Of a DNA stretch of 64,000 nucleotides, positions 55,251 through 64,000 are shown piece after piece; position 1 is the first letter of the stretch, and every line of letters begins with the position of its first letter. The notes beneath the pieces were generated by a model, which was given only the letters and a program-made list of their open reading frames with translations, made no database searches and was not told where the DNA came from. Source of the stretch: Clostridium tyrobutyricum DSM 2637 = ATCC 25755 = JCM 11008 (GTDB lineage: Bacteria; Bacillota; Clostridia; Clostridiales; Clostridiaceae); the NCBI RefSeq assembly GCF_000359585.1, contig NZ_APMH01000017.1, positions 1 to 64,000 on the forward strand, read 5' to 3'. The position numbers and the translations under genes are program-made.

Positions 55251-56543
55251 ATGAGATCTGGAAGAAAAAGTAGTACGAGAGTGAGAAGTACTATAATTTT
55301 ATTAGTATGTCTTGCTATTATAGGTTTTCTAGCTTATTCTGGAGTGTATGGAATTAGATTTGCCGGATATCAGGTAAAACCATTCACTCAGGTTATAAAC
55401 AGGGGACTTGATCTGCAGGGTGGTATTTCCGTATTAGAGGAAATCCAATCTAAAAATGTGGATCAGAAGACGGTAAATAGAACAGTAGATCTCCTGGCTA
55501 TGAGAGTTAATAAACTAGGAGTAAGTGAAACTGTAGTAACAAAAGAAGGAAACAATAGAATAAGGATTGAAATACCTGGAAAATTTGACGCAAAAGAAGT
55601 TGTAGATGGTGTGGCAAAAACAGGACAGCTCAAATTTGTAGGACCAGATAATAGCACTATACTTACAGGTAGGGATGTAAAAGATGCTAGTGCATATCTA
55701 GATACCAACAACGACCAACAACCTACCATAAGCCTGGAATTAAACTCAAGTGGAACTAAAAAATTTGCAGATGCCACACAGAAATTTATGGGACAGAAGA
55801 TTGCAATATATTTAGATGATCAGAAGCTTACGGATCCAACAGTAAATGCTCATATAACCGATGGAAAGGCAATAATAAGTGGAAGCCAGACTCTTGAGGA
55901 AGCACAGAAACAAGCAAATTTAATAAAGTCAGGAGCTCTGCCAGTTTCAATAAAGCCAGTACAGGTTACAACTATTGGAGCATCTCTTGGTGCCAATGCT
56001 TTACCTCTGAGCATACTTGCCGGTAAAATTGGCATAGGGCTTGTAATGATATTTATGGTTTTGTATTACAGATTGCCGGGACTTATTGCAGATATAGCAC
56101 TGACATTATATATATACATAGTACTGGCAGCATTTGCAAATGTAAATGTAACTTTGACACTTTCAGGAATAGCTGCCTTCTTGCTTACAGTAGGTATGGC
56201 TGTTGATGCAAATATACTTATATTTGAAAGGACCAAGGAGGAACTGAAAAGCGGGCGGCCTATTAAAGCAGCTATAAATATAGGGTTTAAGAGAGCAATG
56301 AGTTCAATTTTTGATTCAAATATAACTTCAATTATTTCAGGAATTGTACTTTATAGCGTAGGTACAGGTGCTGTTAAAGGATTTGCACTTACTCTTATAA
56401 TAGGAGTAGTTCTAAGTATGTTTACTGCTATAACAGTCACAAGGACTCTGATGAAGCTGGTGGCAGATATAGGATTGTTCAGTCACAAAGCTACAATTGG
56501 AACTTTTGGTGTCCATGACTTTAGAAAGGGGATATCAAAATAG
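55251..56543 (+). CDS. secD: Protein translocase subunit SecD
   Basis: 430 residues, six transmembrane segments. NRGLDLQGGISVLEEI is the D1 motif; MRVNKLGVSETVVTKEGNNRIRIEIPG belongs to the P1 periplasmic domain; the C-terminal membrane part has LTVGMAVDANILIFERTKEEL. With SecF it uses the proton or sodium gradient to complete secretion. The stop is 1 base before the secF ATG. Confidence 0.97.
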   Translation: MRSGRKSSTRVRSTIILLVCLAIIGFLAYSGVYGIRFAGYQVKPFTQVINRGLDLQGGISVLEEIQSKNVDQKTVNRTVDLLAMRVNKLGVSETVVTKEGNNRIRIEIPGKFDAKEVVDGVAKTGQLKFVGPDNSTILTGRDVKDASAYLDTNNDQQPTISLELNSSGTKKFADATQKFMGQKIAIYLDDQKLTDPTVNAHITDGKAIISGSQTLEEAQKQANLIKSGALPVSIKPVQVTTIGASLGANALPLSILAGKIGIGLVMIFMVLYYRLPGLIADIALTLYIYIVLAAFANVNVTLTLSGIAAFLLTVGMAVDANILIFERTKEELKSGRPIKAAINIGFKRAMSSIFDSNITSIISGIVLYSVGTGAVKGFALTLIIGVVLSMFTAITVTRTLMKLVADIGLFSHKATIGTFGVHDFRKGISK

Positions 56544-56544
56544 C

Positions 56545-57435
56545 ATGAATAAAATATATAGAATTGTAGAAAAAAGAAAAATATGGTATGCAATATCAAT
56601 TATAGTAATTGCAATAGGTATTTTTACAATGGCAACTAAAGGACTAGAGTTTGGATTGGATTTTAAAGGTGGAACTGTAATTGAAATAAATCTTGGCCAA
56701 AATTTTAATAAACCGGATGTGGATAAAGTAATTAAAAAGTATTCCAATGATTTTCAATCCAATAAAGTGGAAAAAACCCATATATCCATAAAGAGTGCCA
56801 ATTTAAGCAATGACGATGTAAGCGGAATTGTAAAAGATATAAAAGCTAAATATAGTAAGAGCAATATTACAAATCAGGAAAGTATAGGTGCATCTATAGG
56901 GCAAGAAGCTAGAATTAATGCAATTAAGGCAATAGTTATAGCAATTGTAGCTATGTTCATATATATAGCTATAAGGTTTGAATTTAGTTTTGGCATGGCT
57001 GCAATTATTGGGCTTATCCATAATATACTTATAATGCTTTCGATATATGCAATACTTCGTGTCTCAATTGATTCTAGTTTTATAGCAGCTGCACTTACGG
57101 TTATCGGATATTCCGTCCATGATACTATAGTAGTTTTTGATAGGATAAGAGAAAATCAAAAATATATGAGACGGGAAGAATCAGGAGTAATAGCTGATGC
57201 CAGTTTGACTCAAACTATGGCCAGATCTATAAATACAGTGCTTACAGTTGTTATAACCTTGGTTTCAGTTTATATATTGGTTCCTTCTGTAAGGAATTTT
57301 TCAGAGCCTATATTGATAGGTATTATATCAGGATGCTATTCTTCTATATGTATAGCTAGTCCAACTTGGGTGCTTATAAAAAATCGTATGAAGAAAAGAA
57401 AAAAGTTGAAAATTTCATCCGATACAGAAAATTAG
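56545..57435 (+). CDS. secF: Protein translocase subunit SecF
   Basis: 296 residues from the ATG at 56545, directly after the secD stop, with AAAGGGGAT as ribosome site inside secD. One N-terminal helix, the SecF motif GLEFGLDFKGGTVIEI, then five helices with AALTVIGYSVHDTIVVFDRIRENQ and MARSINTVLTVVITL. Coupled translation with secD fits the fixed stoichiometry of the complex. Confidence 0.97.
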   Translation: MNKIYRIVEKRKIWYAISIIVIAIGIFTMATKGLEFGLDFKGGTVIEINLGQNFNKPDVDKVIKKYSNDFQSNKVEKTHISIKSANLSNDDVSGIVKDIKAKYSKSNITNQESIGASIGQEARINAIKAIVIAIVAMFIYIAIRFEFSFGMAAIIGLIHNILIMLSIYAILRVSIDSSFIAAALTVIGYSVHDTIVVFDRIRENQKYMRREESGVIADASLTQTMARSINTVLTVVITLVSVYILVPSVRNFSEPILIGIISGCYSSICIASPTWVLIKNRMKKRKKLKISSDTEN

Positions 57436-57464
57436 ATATTAAAATTATCCTCTGAATATGTTAG

Positions 57465-57506
57465 AATAAAAAATCTAGAGTATATTGAAACTCTAGATTT
57501 TTTATT
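57465..57506 (+). terminator. Terminator after secF
   Basis: ATAAAAAATCTAGAGT pairs with ACTCTAGATTTTTTAT around an 8-nt loop, with the T run inside the right arm. Ends the secDF transcript. Confidence 0.9.
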
Positions 57507-57592
57507 GTATAAAACCTACTTAAATTGCGTTTGTAAAAAACAACAATTTAATTTATAATAGAAGTGCTTTTGATAAATTGGAGGATTTTATT

Positions 57593-58447
57593 ATGGAGAT
57601 ACGACAAGATATTACTTATAATTTCGACTTTTTAGGAATGCAGGATCCTTTCCGTTTAAAAAATATGGAAATAGCTCTAAAGAGAATAATTAAGGCAGTA
57701 AATGAAAGAGAAAAAATTGTTATATATGGAAATTGTGATTTGGATGGAGTGACTGCTGTTTCTCTTCTGTTTCTCGTATTGAAATATTTAAATGCAGATG
57801 TAGAGTATTTTATTTCAGATGATATGGATGACAAGCTTAATATAAATTCTAGATTGATAAAAAATCACATAAAATTTTTGGGAGCTAAACTTATATTGAC
57901 TACTGGATGTGGAAGTCAATCAATATCCCAGGTAGAATTATGTAAAAAACTAGGTATGGATGTCATAGTTACGGATTATCATAAATATAAAGGAGTGCTT
58001 CCTAGAGCCGTTGTTATAAATCCAAATCAGAGAAGCTGCAACTATCCTTTTAAAGATTTAACAGCAGTGGGAGTTGCATTTAAGCTTTCTCAGGCTATAT
58101 CTGTATATTACCAAATGAAATCTGTAAGCAAATATTTGGATTTGGTTTTGCTTGGAACACTTTCAAAGGGGATCAGAGTAACTGGAGAAAACAAGGAGAT
58201 AGTGAATCAGGGATTATACCATTTGAATTATACTAATAATCATGGATTTAGAGCGCTATTAAAAGTTTATGGAATTAAAAATATAAACAGAGATAGTATA
58301 TTTAAACTTTCAAATAATATGAGATTATCTACTAAAAATAAGAGATATATAGATAATGCCAGAATAGCAGTTGAACTTTTTATAACTGAAAATATGGACA
58401 GGGCAGAACAAATAGCCAAATACTTGAAAAATGAAATTTTGGATTAG
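57593..58447 (+). CDS. Truncated RecJ-like DHH protein lacking catalytic residues
   Basis: 284 residues, against about 560-800 for RecJ, in the position (secF - here - apt) where clostridia usually carry recJ. It covers only the DHH domain; the DHHA1 and OB domains are absent. Motif I is YGNCDLDG (Asn47 for the first Asp of GDYDxDG), motif II TTGCG (Gly for Asp of VDCG), motif III DYHKYKG (DYH instead of DHH) and motif IV LGTLSKG (Lys for Asp of GTxAD). It is therefore probably not a nuclease. The frame is intact with a good ribosome site (TTGGAGG), so it is likely expressed, perhaps as a binding or regulatory protein. Start at 57593, not the TTG that overlaps the ribosome site. Confidence 0.8.
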   Translation: MEIRQDITYNFDFLGMQDPFRLKNMEIALKRIIKAVNEREKIVIYGNCDLDGVTAVSLLFLVLKYLNADVEYFISDDMDDKLNINSRLIKNHIKFLGAKLILTTGCGSQSISQVELCKKLGMDVIVTDYHKYKGVLPRAVVINPNQRSCNYPFKDLTAVGVAFKLSQAISVYYQMKSVSKYLDLVLLGTLSKGIRVTGENKEIVNQGLYHLNYTNNHGFRALLKVYGIKNINRDSIFKLSNNMRLSTKNKRYIDNARIAVELFITENMDRAEQIAKYLKNEILD

Positions 58448-58515
58448 TAATTTTTAGGCGTTTGTGATAATATATTATGATGTAGTAATTTATTTGAGTT
58501 GTTGGAGGGGTATTA

Positions 58516-59034
58516 GTGGATTTAAAAGATAAAATAAGAGTGATAGAAGGCTTCCCTAAAGAAGGTATAAGCTTTAAGGACGTCACAACCATTCTTAAAG
58601 ACAAGCAAGCTTTCAGATATGCCGTAGATAAAATTGCAGAAAATTTAAAAAACAAGGACATTGATCTAGTAGTAGGACCTGAGGCAAGGGGATTTTTATT
58701 TGGTGCACCTGTAGCATATGCAATAGATGCAGGTTTTGTTCCTGTAAGAAAGGCTGGAAAACTTCCATGTGATACTCTAAAGACAAGTTATGATTTAGAA
58801 TATGGAAAAGATGTACTTGAAATACATAAAGATGCTGTAACACCTGGTACAAGAGTGGCTATAGTAGATGACCTATTGGCAACAGGTGGGACTTTAAAGT
58901 CTGTTATTAAATTGGTAGAACAGCTTGGAGGAAATGTTGTAACAGCAAATTTTGTCATAGAATTAACTGATTTAAAGGGAAGAAAAAAATTGGACAATTA
59001 TGATGTATTTTCACTAATTCAATATAATATATAA
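58516..59034 (+). CDS. apt: Adenine phosphoribosyltransferase
   Basis: 172 residues, GTG start after TTGGAGGGG. Family motifs: [47 protein letters not shown] and the PRPP loop [14 protein letters not shown]. It salvages adenine to AMP with PRPP. Lies between the recJ-position gene and relA, a standard clostridial order. Confidence 0.97.
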   Translation: MDLKDKIRVIEGFPKEGISFKDVTTILKDKQAFRYAVDKIAENLKNKDIDLVVGPEARGFLFGAPVAYAIDAGFVPVRKAGKLPCDTLKTSYDLEYGKDVLEIHKDAVTPGTRVAIVDDLLATGGTLKSVIKLVEQLGGNVVTANFVIELTDLKGRKKLDNYDVFSLIQYNI

Positions 59035-59083
59035 CTTTAAATTGAAAGTTAATAGAGTATATAATATAATAATAGTAAAAAAT

Positions 59084-59116
59084 AATGGCTGGTTTATAGA
59101 ACCAGCCATTGGTTTT
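59084..59116 (+). terminator. Terminator after apt
   Basis: An 11-bp stem AATGGCTGGTT/AACCAGCCATT with loop TATAG, followed by GGTTTTA. It overlaps a possible upstream TTG start of relA, which argues for the later ATG. Confidence 0.75.
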
Positions 59117-59129
59117 AGGGAGTATACAT

Positions 59130-61307
59130 ATGCTGGAAAAACTTATGAAAAAAATTGAAAAAAATTGTACCAATATAAACAAAGAGATGGTTAAAAAGGC
59201 ATACCAGTTTGCAGATAAGGCTCATAAAAAGCAAAAAAGGGAATCTGGCGATCCGTATATAATGCATCCTGTAGAAGTTGCGTGTATATTGGCGGATATG
59301 GGTATGGATACCAGCACAATAGTAGCAGGTCTTCTTCATGATGTAGTAGAAGATACGGATTTTACTCATGATGACATAACTAGAGAGTTTAGTGCTGAAG
59401 TTGCAAATCTAGTAGAAGGAGTAACTAAACTTGGAAGGCTTGAATATAAAACTAGAAAAGAGCAGCAGGCAGATAATGTAAGAAAGATGCTTCTGGCCAT
59501 GGCTAAAGATATAAGGGTTATACTTATAAAATTAGCTGATAGACTGCACAATATGAGAACATTAAAGTATATGCCGGTGGAAAAGCAAAAAGAAAAATCC
59601 AAAGAAACCCTTGATATATATGCTCCCTTGGCTCATAGGCTTGGTATATCTAAAGTTAAGTGGGAATTGGAAGATCTATCTCTTAGATACTTGAACCCAA
59701 ATGAGTACTATTTTATAGTTAGAAAAATTGCAGAAAAAAGAGGCGAAAGGGAAAAACATATAGAACAGATAATACATGAATTGAAGGAAAATCTTGAGGA
59801 CGCGGAAATAGATTCCGATATTGCTGGACGTCCAAAGCATTTTTATAGTATATATAGAAAAATGGTAAATAAGAACAAGACGATAGATCAGATATTTGAT
59901 CTTACTGCAGTAAGGGTTCTGGTAGATACAGTTAAGGATTGTTATGCAGCACTTGGAATAGCTCATACTATGTATAAGCCAATCCCTGGCAGATTTAAGG
60001 ACTATATAGCAATGCCAAAACCCAACATGTATCAATCACTTCATTCTACCGTAATAGGTCCACAGGGAAAGCCTTTTGAAATTCAAATAAGAACTTTTGA
60101 AATGCATAAAACTGCTGAGTATGGTATAGCTGCCCATTGGAAGTACAAAGAGGGAGTAAGTACCGAAGATACGATTGATAAGAAGTTAACATGGATTAGA
60201 GAGATGCTTGATTGGCAGACCCAGACATCTGACGCAGATGAATTTATGGAAGGCTTTAAGATAGATTTATTTTCAGATGAAGTATTTGTGTTCACCCCAC
60301 AGGGTAATGTTATAAATTTACCTTATGAAGCTACCCCAATAGATTTCGCATATAAGATACATACGGACATAGGAAATAATTGTGCTGGAGCCAAAGTAAA
60401 TGGAAAGATGGTACCTCTTGATTATAAGTTGAAAACTGGAGAAATAGTAGAAATATCTGTTTCAAGTGTTCCTAAAGGACCTAGTATTGATTGGCTTAAT
60501 GTAGTAAAGAGCAATCAAGCCAAGAGCAAGATAAAATCCTGGTTTAAAAAAGCCAGGAAGGAAGAAAATATATTAAAGGGAAAAGAATTGCTTGAAAAAG
60601 AAACTAAAAAACATGGTTATAATTTGGGAGATATAACTAAAGAAGATGGTATTACAGCAATATTAAAGAAATACAATATGAATTCTATAGAGGATTTATA
60701 TGCTGCAATTGGTATAGGTGTTGTTAATTTACCCACTATAGTATCTAAATTAACAGATATTCATGAAGCAATGGTAAAGAAAAACATAACGGATTGGAGA
60801 GTCATACAGGATCAATTCAACAAGAACAGTAACAGGCAAGTTAGAAACAAGAAGAAATCTCCGGGAATAATAGTGAAAGGTGAGACTAATGTTCTTGTTA
60901 GATTTGCCCAATGCTGTAATCCCGTACCAGGAGATTCTATTTTAGGGTACATAACTAAAGGTAGAGGCGTATCTATACATAGATATGATTGTAAAAACTT
61001 AGAACACCTTTTAAAGAACAAGGAAAATAAGCTGATAGAGGTAAGTTGGGGAAGACCTAAGGGTGAAGAATATATCACTGAAATACAGATTAAAAGTGAG
61101 GATAGACCTGGTCTTCTAGCTGATTCTATGGAAGTAGTAAGTAATAGTAAAACGTCTCTGTATGCTGTAGATGCCAAGCCTTCTAAAAATGGTATAGCTA
61201 TTATAACTATGAAACTAAAAATAACCGATATAAATGATCTTAAAGATGTTATAAAGAAACTCAGAAAAATGAGTGGAACAATAGAAGTTTACAGAACAAA
61301 TAGTTAG
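59130..61307 (+). CDS. relA: (p)ppGpp synthetase/hydrolase RelA/SpoT
   Basis: 725 residues, bifunctional Rel layout. HD hydrolase domain with [31 protein letters not shown] (HDxxED), synthetase domain with [26 protein letters not shown] and [16 protein letters not shown] domain ([27 protein letters not shown]), a zinc-finger-like region ([17 protein letters not shown]) and a C-terminal ACT domain. It sets the stringent response alarmone level. Ribosome site AGGGAGT before the ATG. Confidence 0.97.
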   Translation: MLEKLMKKIEKNCTNINKEMVKKAYQFADKAHKKQKRESGDPYIMHPVEVACILADMGMDTSTIVAGLLHDVVEDTDFTHDDITREFSAEVANLVEGVTKLGRLEYKTRKEQQADNVRKMLLAMAKDIRVILIKLADRLHNMRTLKYMPVEKQKEKSKETLDIYAPLAHRLGISKVKWELEDLSLRYLNPNEYYFIVRKIAEKRGEREKHIEQIIHELKENLEDAEIDSDIAGRPKHFYSIYRKMVNKNKTIDQIFDLTAVRVLVDTVKDCYAALGIAHTMYKPIPGRFKDYIAMPKPNMYQSLHSTVIGPQGKPFEIQIRTFEMHKTAEYGIAAHWKYKEGVSTEDTIDKKLTWIREMLDWQTQTSDADEFMEGFKIDLFSDEVFVFTPQGNVINLPYEATPIDFAYKIHTDIGNNCAGAKVNGKMVPLDYKLKTGEIVEISVSSVPKGPSIDWLNVVKSNQAKSKIKSWFKKARKEENILKGKELLEKETKKHGYNLGDITKEDGITAILKKYNMNSIEDLYAAIGIGVVNLPTIVSKLTDIHEAMVKKNITDWRVIQDQFNKNSNRQVRNKKKSPGIIVKGETNVLVRFAQCCNPVPGDSILGYITKGRGVSIHRYDCKNLEHLLKNKENKLIEVSWGRPKGEEYITEIQIKSEDRPGLLADSMEVVSNSKTSLYAVDAKPSKNGIAIITMKLKITDINDLKDVIKKLRKMSGTIEVYRTNS

Positions 61308-61318
61308 GGGTGGTATAT

Positions 61319-61768
61319 ATGCGAGCAGTTGTTCAGAGAGTTAAAAATTCAAAAGTACAGGTTGATGGTAATATTATAGGACAGATTGATGCCGGTTTGA
61401 ATGTACTCTTGGGAATATCAAAAGAGGATAATGTTTCTGATATAGAATACTTAAAAGATAAAATAATAAATTTGAGAATATTTGAAGATGATCATGGTAA
61501 ATTAAATAAATCACTTATGGATGTAGGGGGCGAACTTCTTTTAATATCTCAGTTTACTTTATATGGAGACTGTAGAAAAGGAAGAAGACCCAGTTTTGTA
61601 GAAGCTCTTTCAGGAGATAAATCGGAGAAATTATATAATGAATTTGTAAAGCAGTGCAAATCTACAGTAAAAAAAGTTGAAACAGGAAAATTTGGAGCAG
61701 ACATGCTTGTCACAATAGAAAATGACGGACCGGTTACTATACTTTTAGATAGTAAAAAGAATTTTTGA
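61319..61768 (+). CDS. dtd: D-aminoacyl-tRNA deacylase
   Basis: 149 residues from an ATG after [42 protein letters not shown] (catalytic Thr loop) and the chirality-checking Gly-Pro in [11 protein letters not shown] are present. It hydrolyses D-aminoacyl- and Gly-tRNAAla mischarges. It follows relA by 11 bases. Confidence 0.97.
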   Translation: MRAVVQRVKNSKVQVDGNIIGQIDAGLNVLLGISKEDNVSDIEYLKDKIINLRIFEDDHGKLNKSLMDVGGELLLISQFTLYGDCRKGRRPSFVEALSGDKSEKLYNEFVKQCKSTVKKVETGKFGADMLVTIENDGPVTILLDSKKNF

Positions 61769-61794
61769 TGGACTTTAATTAGGGAGGTTTTATT

Positions 61795-62397
61795 ATGGAA
61801 ATAAAGAGATTGTCATTAGGAGATTATGCTGCCAACTGCTATATAGTTTTAGATACTGACTCAAATGAATGTGCTGTGATTGATCCCGGTGCAAATAGTA
61901 ATATTATTAAAAGGACTTTAGATGATATGAATATTCACAATATAAAATTTATATTATTGACACATGGTCATGCTGACCATACACAGGCTGCTGTAGACAT
62001 AAAAAATATATACAATGCGCCAATATATATAAATCAAGAGGATTATAAAATGATGGAGTCCGGTTCTTTTATGTATGGAAATATACATGAGGATATAGAT
62101 AAATTTATTAAAGATGGAGATATGCTTACTCTTGGAAATATGAACATAAAGGTTATACATACCCCTGGACACACTCCAGGAGGAGTTAGTTTCTTGATAG
62201 GTGATGTACTATTTACAGGAGATACACTATTTGCAGGCAGTATAGGAAGGACAGATATGCTTGGAGGAAATTTCAAAACTTTAATTGATAGTATAAAGGG
62301 CAAACTTATGAAATTATCAGACGATATTATAGTATTGCCTGGACATCAAGGCAAAAGTTCTATAGGCAATGAGAGGGAGAATAATCCTTTTTTATAA
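61795..62397 (+). CDS. MBL-fold metallo-hydrolase (glyoxalase II-like)
   Basis: 200 residues. Metal motif LTHGHADHTQAAVDI, second His in VIHTPGHTPGGVSFLIGDVLFTGDTLFAGSIGRTD, final His in VLPGHQGKSS. Small glyoxalase II-like members of this family hydrolyse thioesters, often bacillithiol or CoA conjugates, but the substrate here is unknown. AGGGAGG ribosome site. In several clostridia hemZ lies between this gene and hisS; here there is only a 90-base gap. Confidence 0.92.
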   Translation: MEIKRLSLGDYAANCYIVLDTDSNECAVIDPGANSNIIKRTLDDMNIHNIKFILLTHGHADHTQAAVDIKNIYNAPIYINQEDYKMMESGSFMYGNIHEDIDKFIKDGDMLTLGNMNIKVIHTPGHTPGGVSFLIGDVLFTGDTLFAGSIGRTDMLGGNFKTLIDSIKGKLMKLSDDIIVLPGHQGKSSIGNERENNPFL

Positions 62398-62413
62398 ATA
62401 GATAAAATTTGAA

Positions 62414-62442
62414 AAACTATTGTATGCAATATATAATAGTTT
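62414..62442 (+). other. Weak hairpin between the MBL gene and hisS
   Basis: AAACTATT pairs with AATAGTTT (8 bp) around 13 bases; GCTTTTT follows 5 bases later. A weak terminator or leader element. No T-box features (AGTA loop, GGTGG antiterminator) are visible. Confidence 0.3.
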
Positions 62443-62487
62443 ATGTTGCTTTTTACATAAATTTAATTAGAGAGGAAGTAAATATTT

Positions 62488-63735
62488 ATGGCTATTCAAG
62501 CGCCTAAAGGTACTAAAGATGTGCTGCCTGGAGAGGCATACAAATGGCAATACTTAGAGAATAAATTCAGAAAAATAGCGGCGTCTTATGGACATAGAGA
62601 GATAAGAACTCCTGTGTTTGAATATACTGAATTATTTCAAAGAGGAGTTGGAGAAACTACAGATGTAGTTCAAAAGGAAATGTACACTTTTGAGGATAAG
62701 GCTGGTAGAAGTATTACTTTGAAACCAGAAGGAACTTCGCCAGCTGTAAGAGCTTTTGTTCAAGGTAATTTATACAATGAAGTTCAACCTACAAAATTAT
62801 TTTATTTTACTCCAGCACTGCGCTATGAAAATGTTCAAAAAGGGAGACTTAGAGAACATCATCAATTTGGTGTAGAGGCTTTTGGTGCATCAGGCCCATC
62901 TATTGATGCAGAGATAATAAGTCTTGCCATGAGAGTATATAGAGAATTTGGAATTAAAGATGTTGAATTGAATATAAACAGTATAGGATGTGCTAAATGT
63001 AGAAAAGAGTATAATAATGCACTTAAAGAATATCTATCTGACAGATATGGTGAATTGTGTGATACATGTAAAACCAGGTTTGATAGAAATCCTATGAGAA
63101 TACTGGATTGCAAGATAGATGGGAAGAAAGATATAGTTAAAAATGCACCTAAAATATTGGATTATCTATGTGATGATTGCAGGGAACATTTTGAAGGGCT
63201 CAAAAAATATTTAGATGCTCTTGGCATAGAGTTTAAAATAAATCCTCTTATTGTAAGGGGACTTGACTATTATACAAAAACTGTATTTGAAATAATAAAT
63301 AATGATATAACAATATGTGCAGGTGGAAGGTATGATTATCTTATAGAAGAAGTAGGAGGACCCGAACTTCCAGCCATGGGTTTTGGTATGGGAATAGAGA
63401 GAACATTACTTACTCTTAAAGAAAATGGTATAGAAATACCTGAAAAGCCTTACATAGATTTGTACATAGGTGCCATTGGAAATGATGCAAAGCTTGCATC
63501 TCTTAAGTTAGCAAATACACTCAGAGAAGAAGGCTTGAGATGTGAATGTGATCATACAAATAGAAGTGTTAAAGCTGAAATGAAGTATGCCAATAAAATA
63601 AATGCAAAATTTACAGTTATACTTGGAGAAAATGAGTTGGATACATATTCTGCAAAGTTTAAAAGAATGGATGATGGGCAGCAATTCGAGTTAAAATTAG
63701 ATGATTTAACTGGAATATGCAATTTCATAGGATAA
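62488..63735 (+). CDS. hisS: Histidyl-tRNA synthetase
   Basis: 415 residues. Class II motif 1 region ([14 protein letters not shown]), motif 2 [24 protein letters not shown], the HisA signature [15 protein letters not shown] (seen as [12 protein letters not shown]) and motif 3 [16 protein letters not shown]-terminal anticodon-binding domain follows. GAGAGGAAG ribosome site. Forms the usual hisS-aspS pair. Confidence 0.97.
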   Translation: MAIQAPKGTKDVLPGEAYKWQYLENKFRKIAASYGHREIRTPVFEYTELFQRGVGETTDVVQKEMYTFEDKAGRSITLKPEGTSPAVRAFVQGNLYNEVQPTKLFYFTPALRYENVQKGRLREHHQFGVEAFGASGPSIDAEIISLAMRVYREFGIKDVELNINSIGCAKCRKEYNNALKEYLSDRYGELCDTCKTRFDRNPMRILDCKIDGKKDIVKNAPKILDYLCDDCREHFEGLKKYLDALGIEFKINPLIVRGLDYYTKTVFEIINNDITICAGGRYDYLIEEVGGPELPAMGFGMGIERTLLTLKENGIEIPEKPYIDLYIGAIGNDAKLASLKLANTLREEGLRCECDHTNRSVKAEMKYANKINAKFTVILGENELDTYSAKFKRMDDGQQFELKLDDLTGICNFIG

Positions 63736-63772
63736 TTGTGCTTTACAATATAAATAATGGGAGTTGAAAATA

Positions 63773-64000
63773 ATGGGAGAATCTTTGAAAGGACTTAAAA
63801 GAACTTCTATGTGTGGTGTTTTAAAAGAAGAGAACATCGGAAATGAATTTACAGTAATGGGATGGGTCCAGAGAAAGAGAAATCTTGGAGGACTTATATT
63901 TATAGATTTAAGAGACAGGACTGGAATAGTTCAGGCGGTATTTGGAGAAAAAATAAACCAGGAAGCATTTGAAAAAGCAGATAATGTTAAACCCGAGTAT
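63773..64000 (+). CDS. aspS: Aspartyl-tRNA synthetase (N-terminal part)
   Basis: 76 codons before the window ends. KRTSMCGVLKEENIGNEFTVMGWVQRKRNLGGLIFIDLRDRTGIVQAVF is the N-terminal OB-fold anticodon-binding domain of bacterial AspRS. It starts 37 bases after hisS behind GGGAG. Confidence 0.92.
   Translation, partial: MGESLKGLKRTSMCGVLKEENIGNEFTVMGWVQRKRNLGGLIFIDLRDRTGIVQAVFGEKINQEAFEKADNVKPEY

Noticed and set aside
57593-58447. Frameshifted remainder of recJ downstream
   Set aside because: The 68 bases between this stop and apt contain no continuation of RecJ in any frame, so it is a true short form, not a frameshift.
62398-62487. T-box riboswitch before hisS
   Set aside because: The gap is only 90 bases and lacks the conserved T-box antiterminator sequence.

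Overview
The window is AT-rich chromosomal DNA of a spore-forming Clostridium (sensu stricto type). The evidence is the ruvAB-queA-tgt-yajC-secDF-apt-relA-dtd-hisS-aspS order, the SCIFF peptide with its radical SAM maturase, the spoIIAA-spoIIAB-sigF operon, TTG/GTG starts with strong AGGAGG-type ribosome sites, and several sporulation genes (pdaA, a bofC-like gene, a collagen-like spore-surface protein). I cannot name the species. No rRNA, tRNA, IS element or CRISPR array was seen.

Layout. (1) 1-2.9 kb: two adjacent minus-strand paralogues with the same N-terminus (the first cut by the window edge). The complete one is a DNRLRE/CBM96-like head, a long Gly-X-Y collagen-like stalk made of 135- and 225-bp DNA repeats, and a BclA-like C-terminal domain. 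Both are preceded by sigma-K-like promoter sequences. (2) 3.0-9.7 kb: housekeeping genes (U32 protein, mutS2, DUF523) and an opposing Orn/Lys/Arg decarboxylase. (3) 10-34.1 kb: a collinear surface-polysaccharide locus. It supplies sugar nucleotides (phosphohexomutase, galU, 4,6-dehydratase, wbpA/B/D-like, 2-epimerase), six GT4/GT26-type transferases, two O-antigen polymerase/ligase-like proteins, a Wzx flippase, MurJ, an acyltransferase and the initiating phosphoglycosyl transferase. It ends in a perfect 28-bp inverted repeat. The WbpE-type aminotransferase expected for the wbpA/B/D/I pathway is not in the locus.

(4) 34.2-41.9 kb: a sporulation and cell-wall block. It holds an Rrf2 regulator, pdaA, a solitary adenine DNA methyltransferase that looks like an orthologue of C. 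difficile CamA, a long structured leader behind an excellent sigma-H promoter, the spoIIA operon, and a class A penicillin-binding protein with an Asn-rich tail. (5) 42-48.8 kb: rubredoxin, a nucleotidyltransferase/MocR/HEAT-repeat group, yigZ, yebC, mltG and a bofC-like gene. (6) 48.9-64 kb: Holliday-junction helicase and queuosine genes, yajC, the SCIFF system, secDF, a catalytically degraded RecJ-like protein in the usual recJ position, apt, relA, dtd, an MBL hydrolase, hisS and the start of aspS.

The most interesting signals are: the CamA-like methyltransferase beside sporulation genes; the roughly 300-nt unexplained leader of spoIIA; a 13-bp palindromic element shared by the yebC and ruvA promoters; the degenerate RecJ; the long stem between the SCIFF gene and its maturase; and the paired collagen-like spore proteins.
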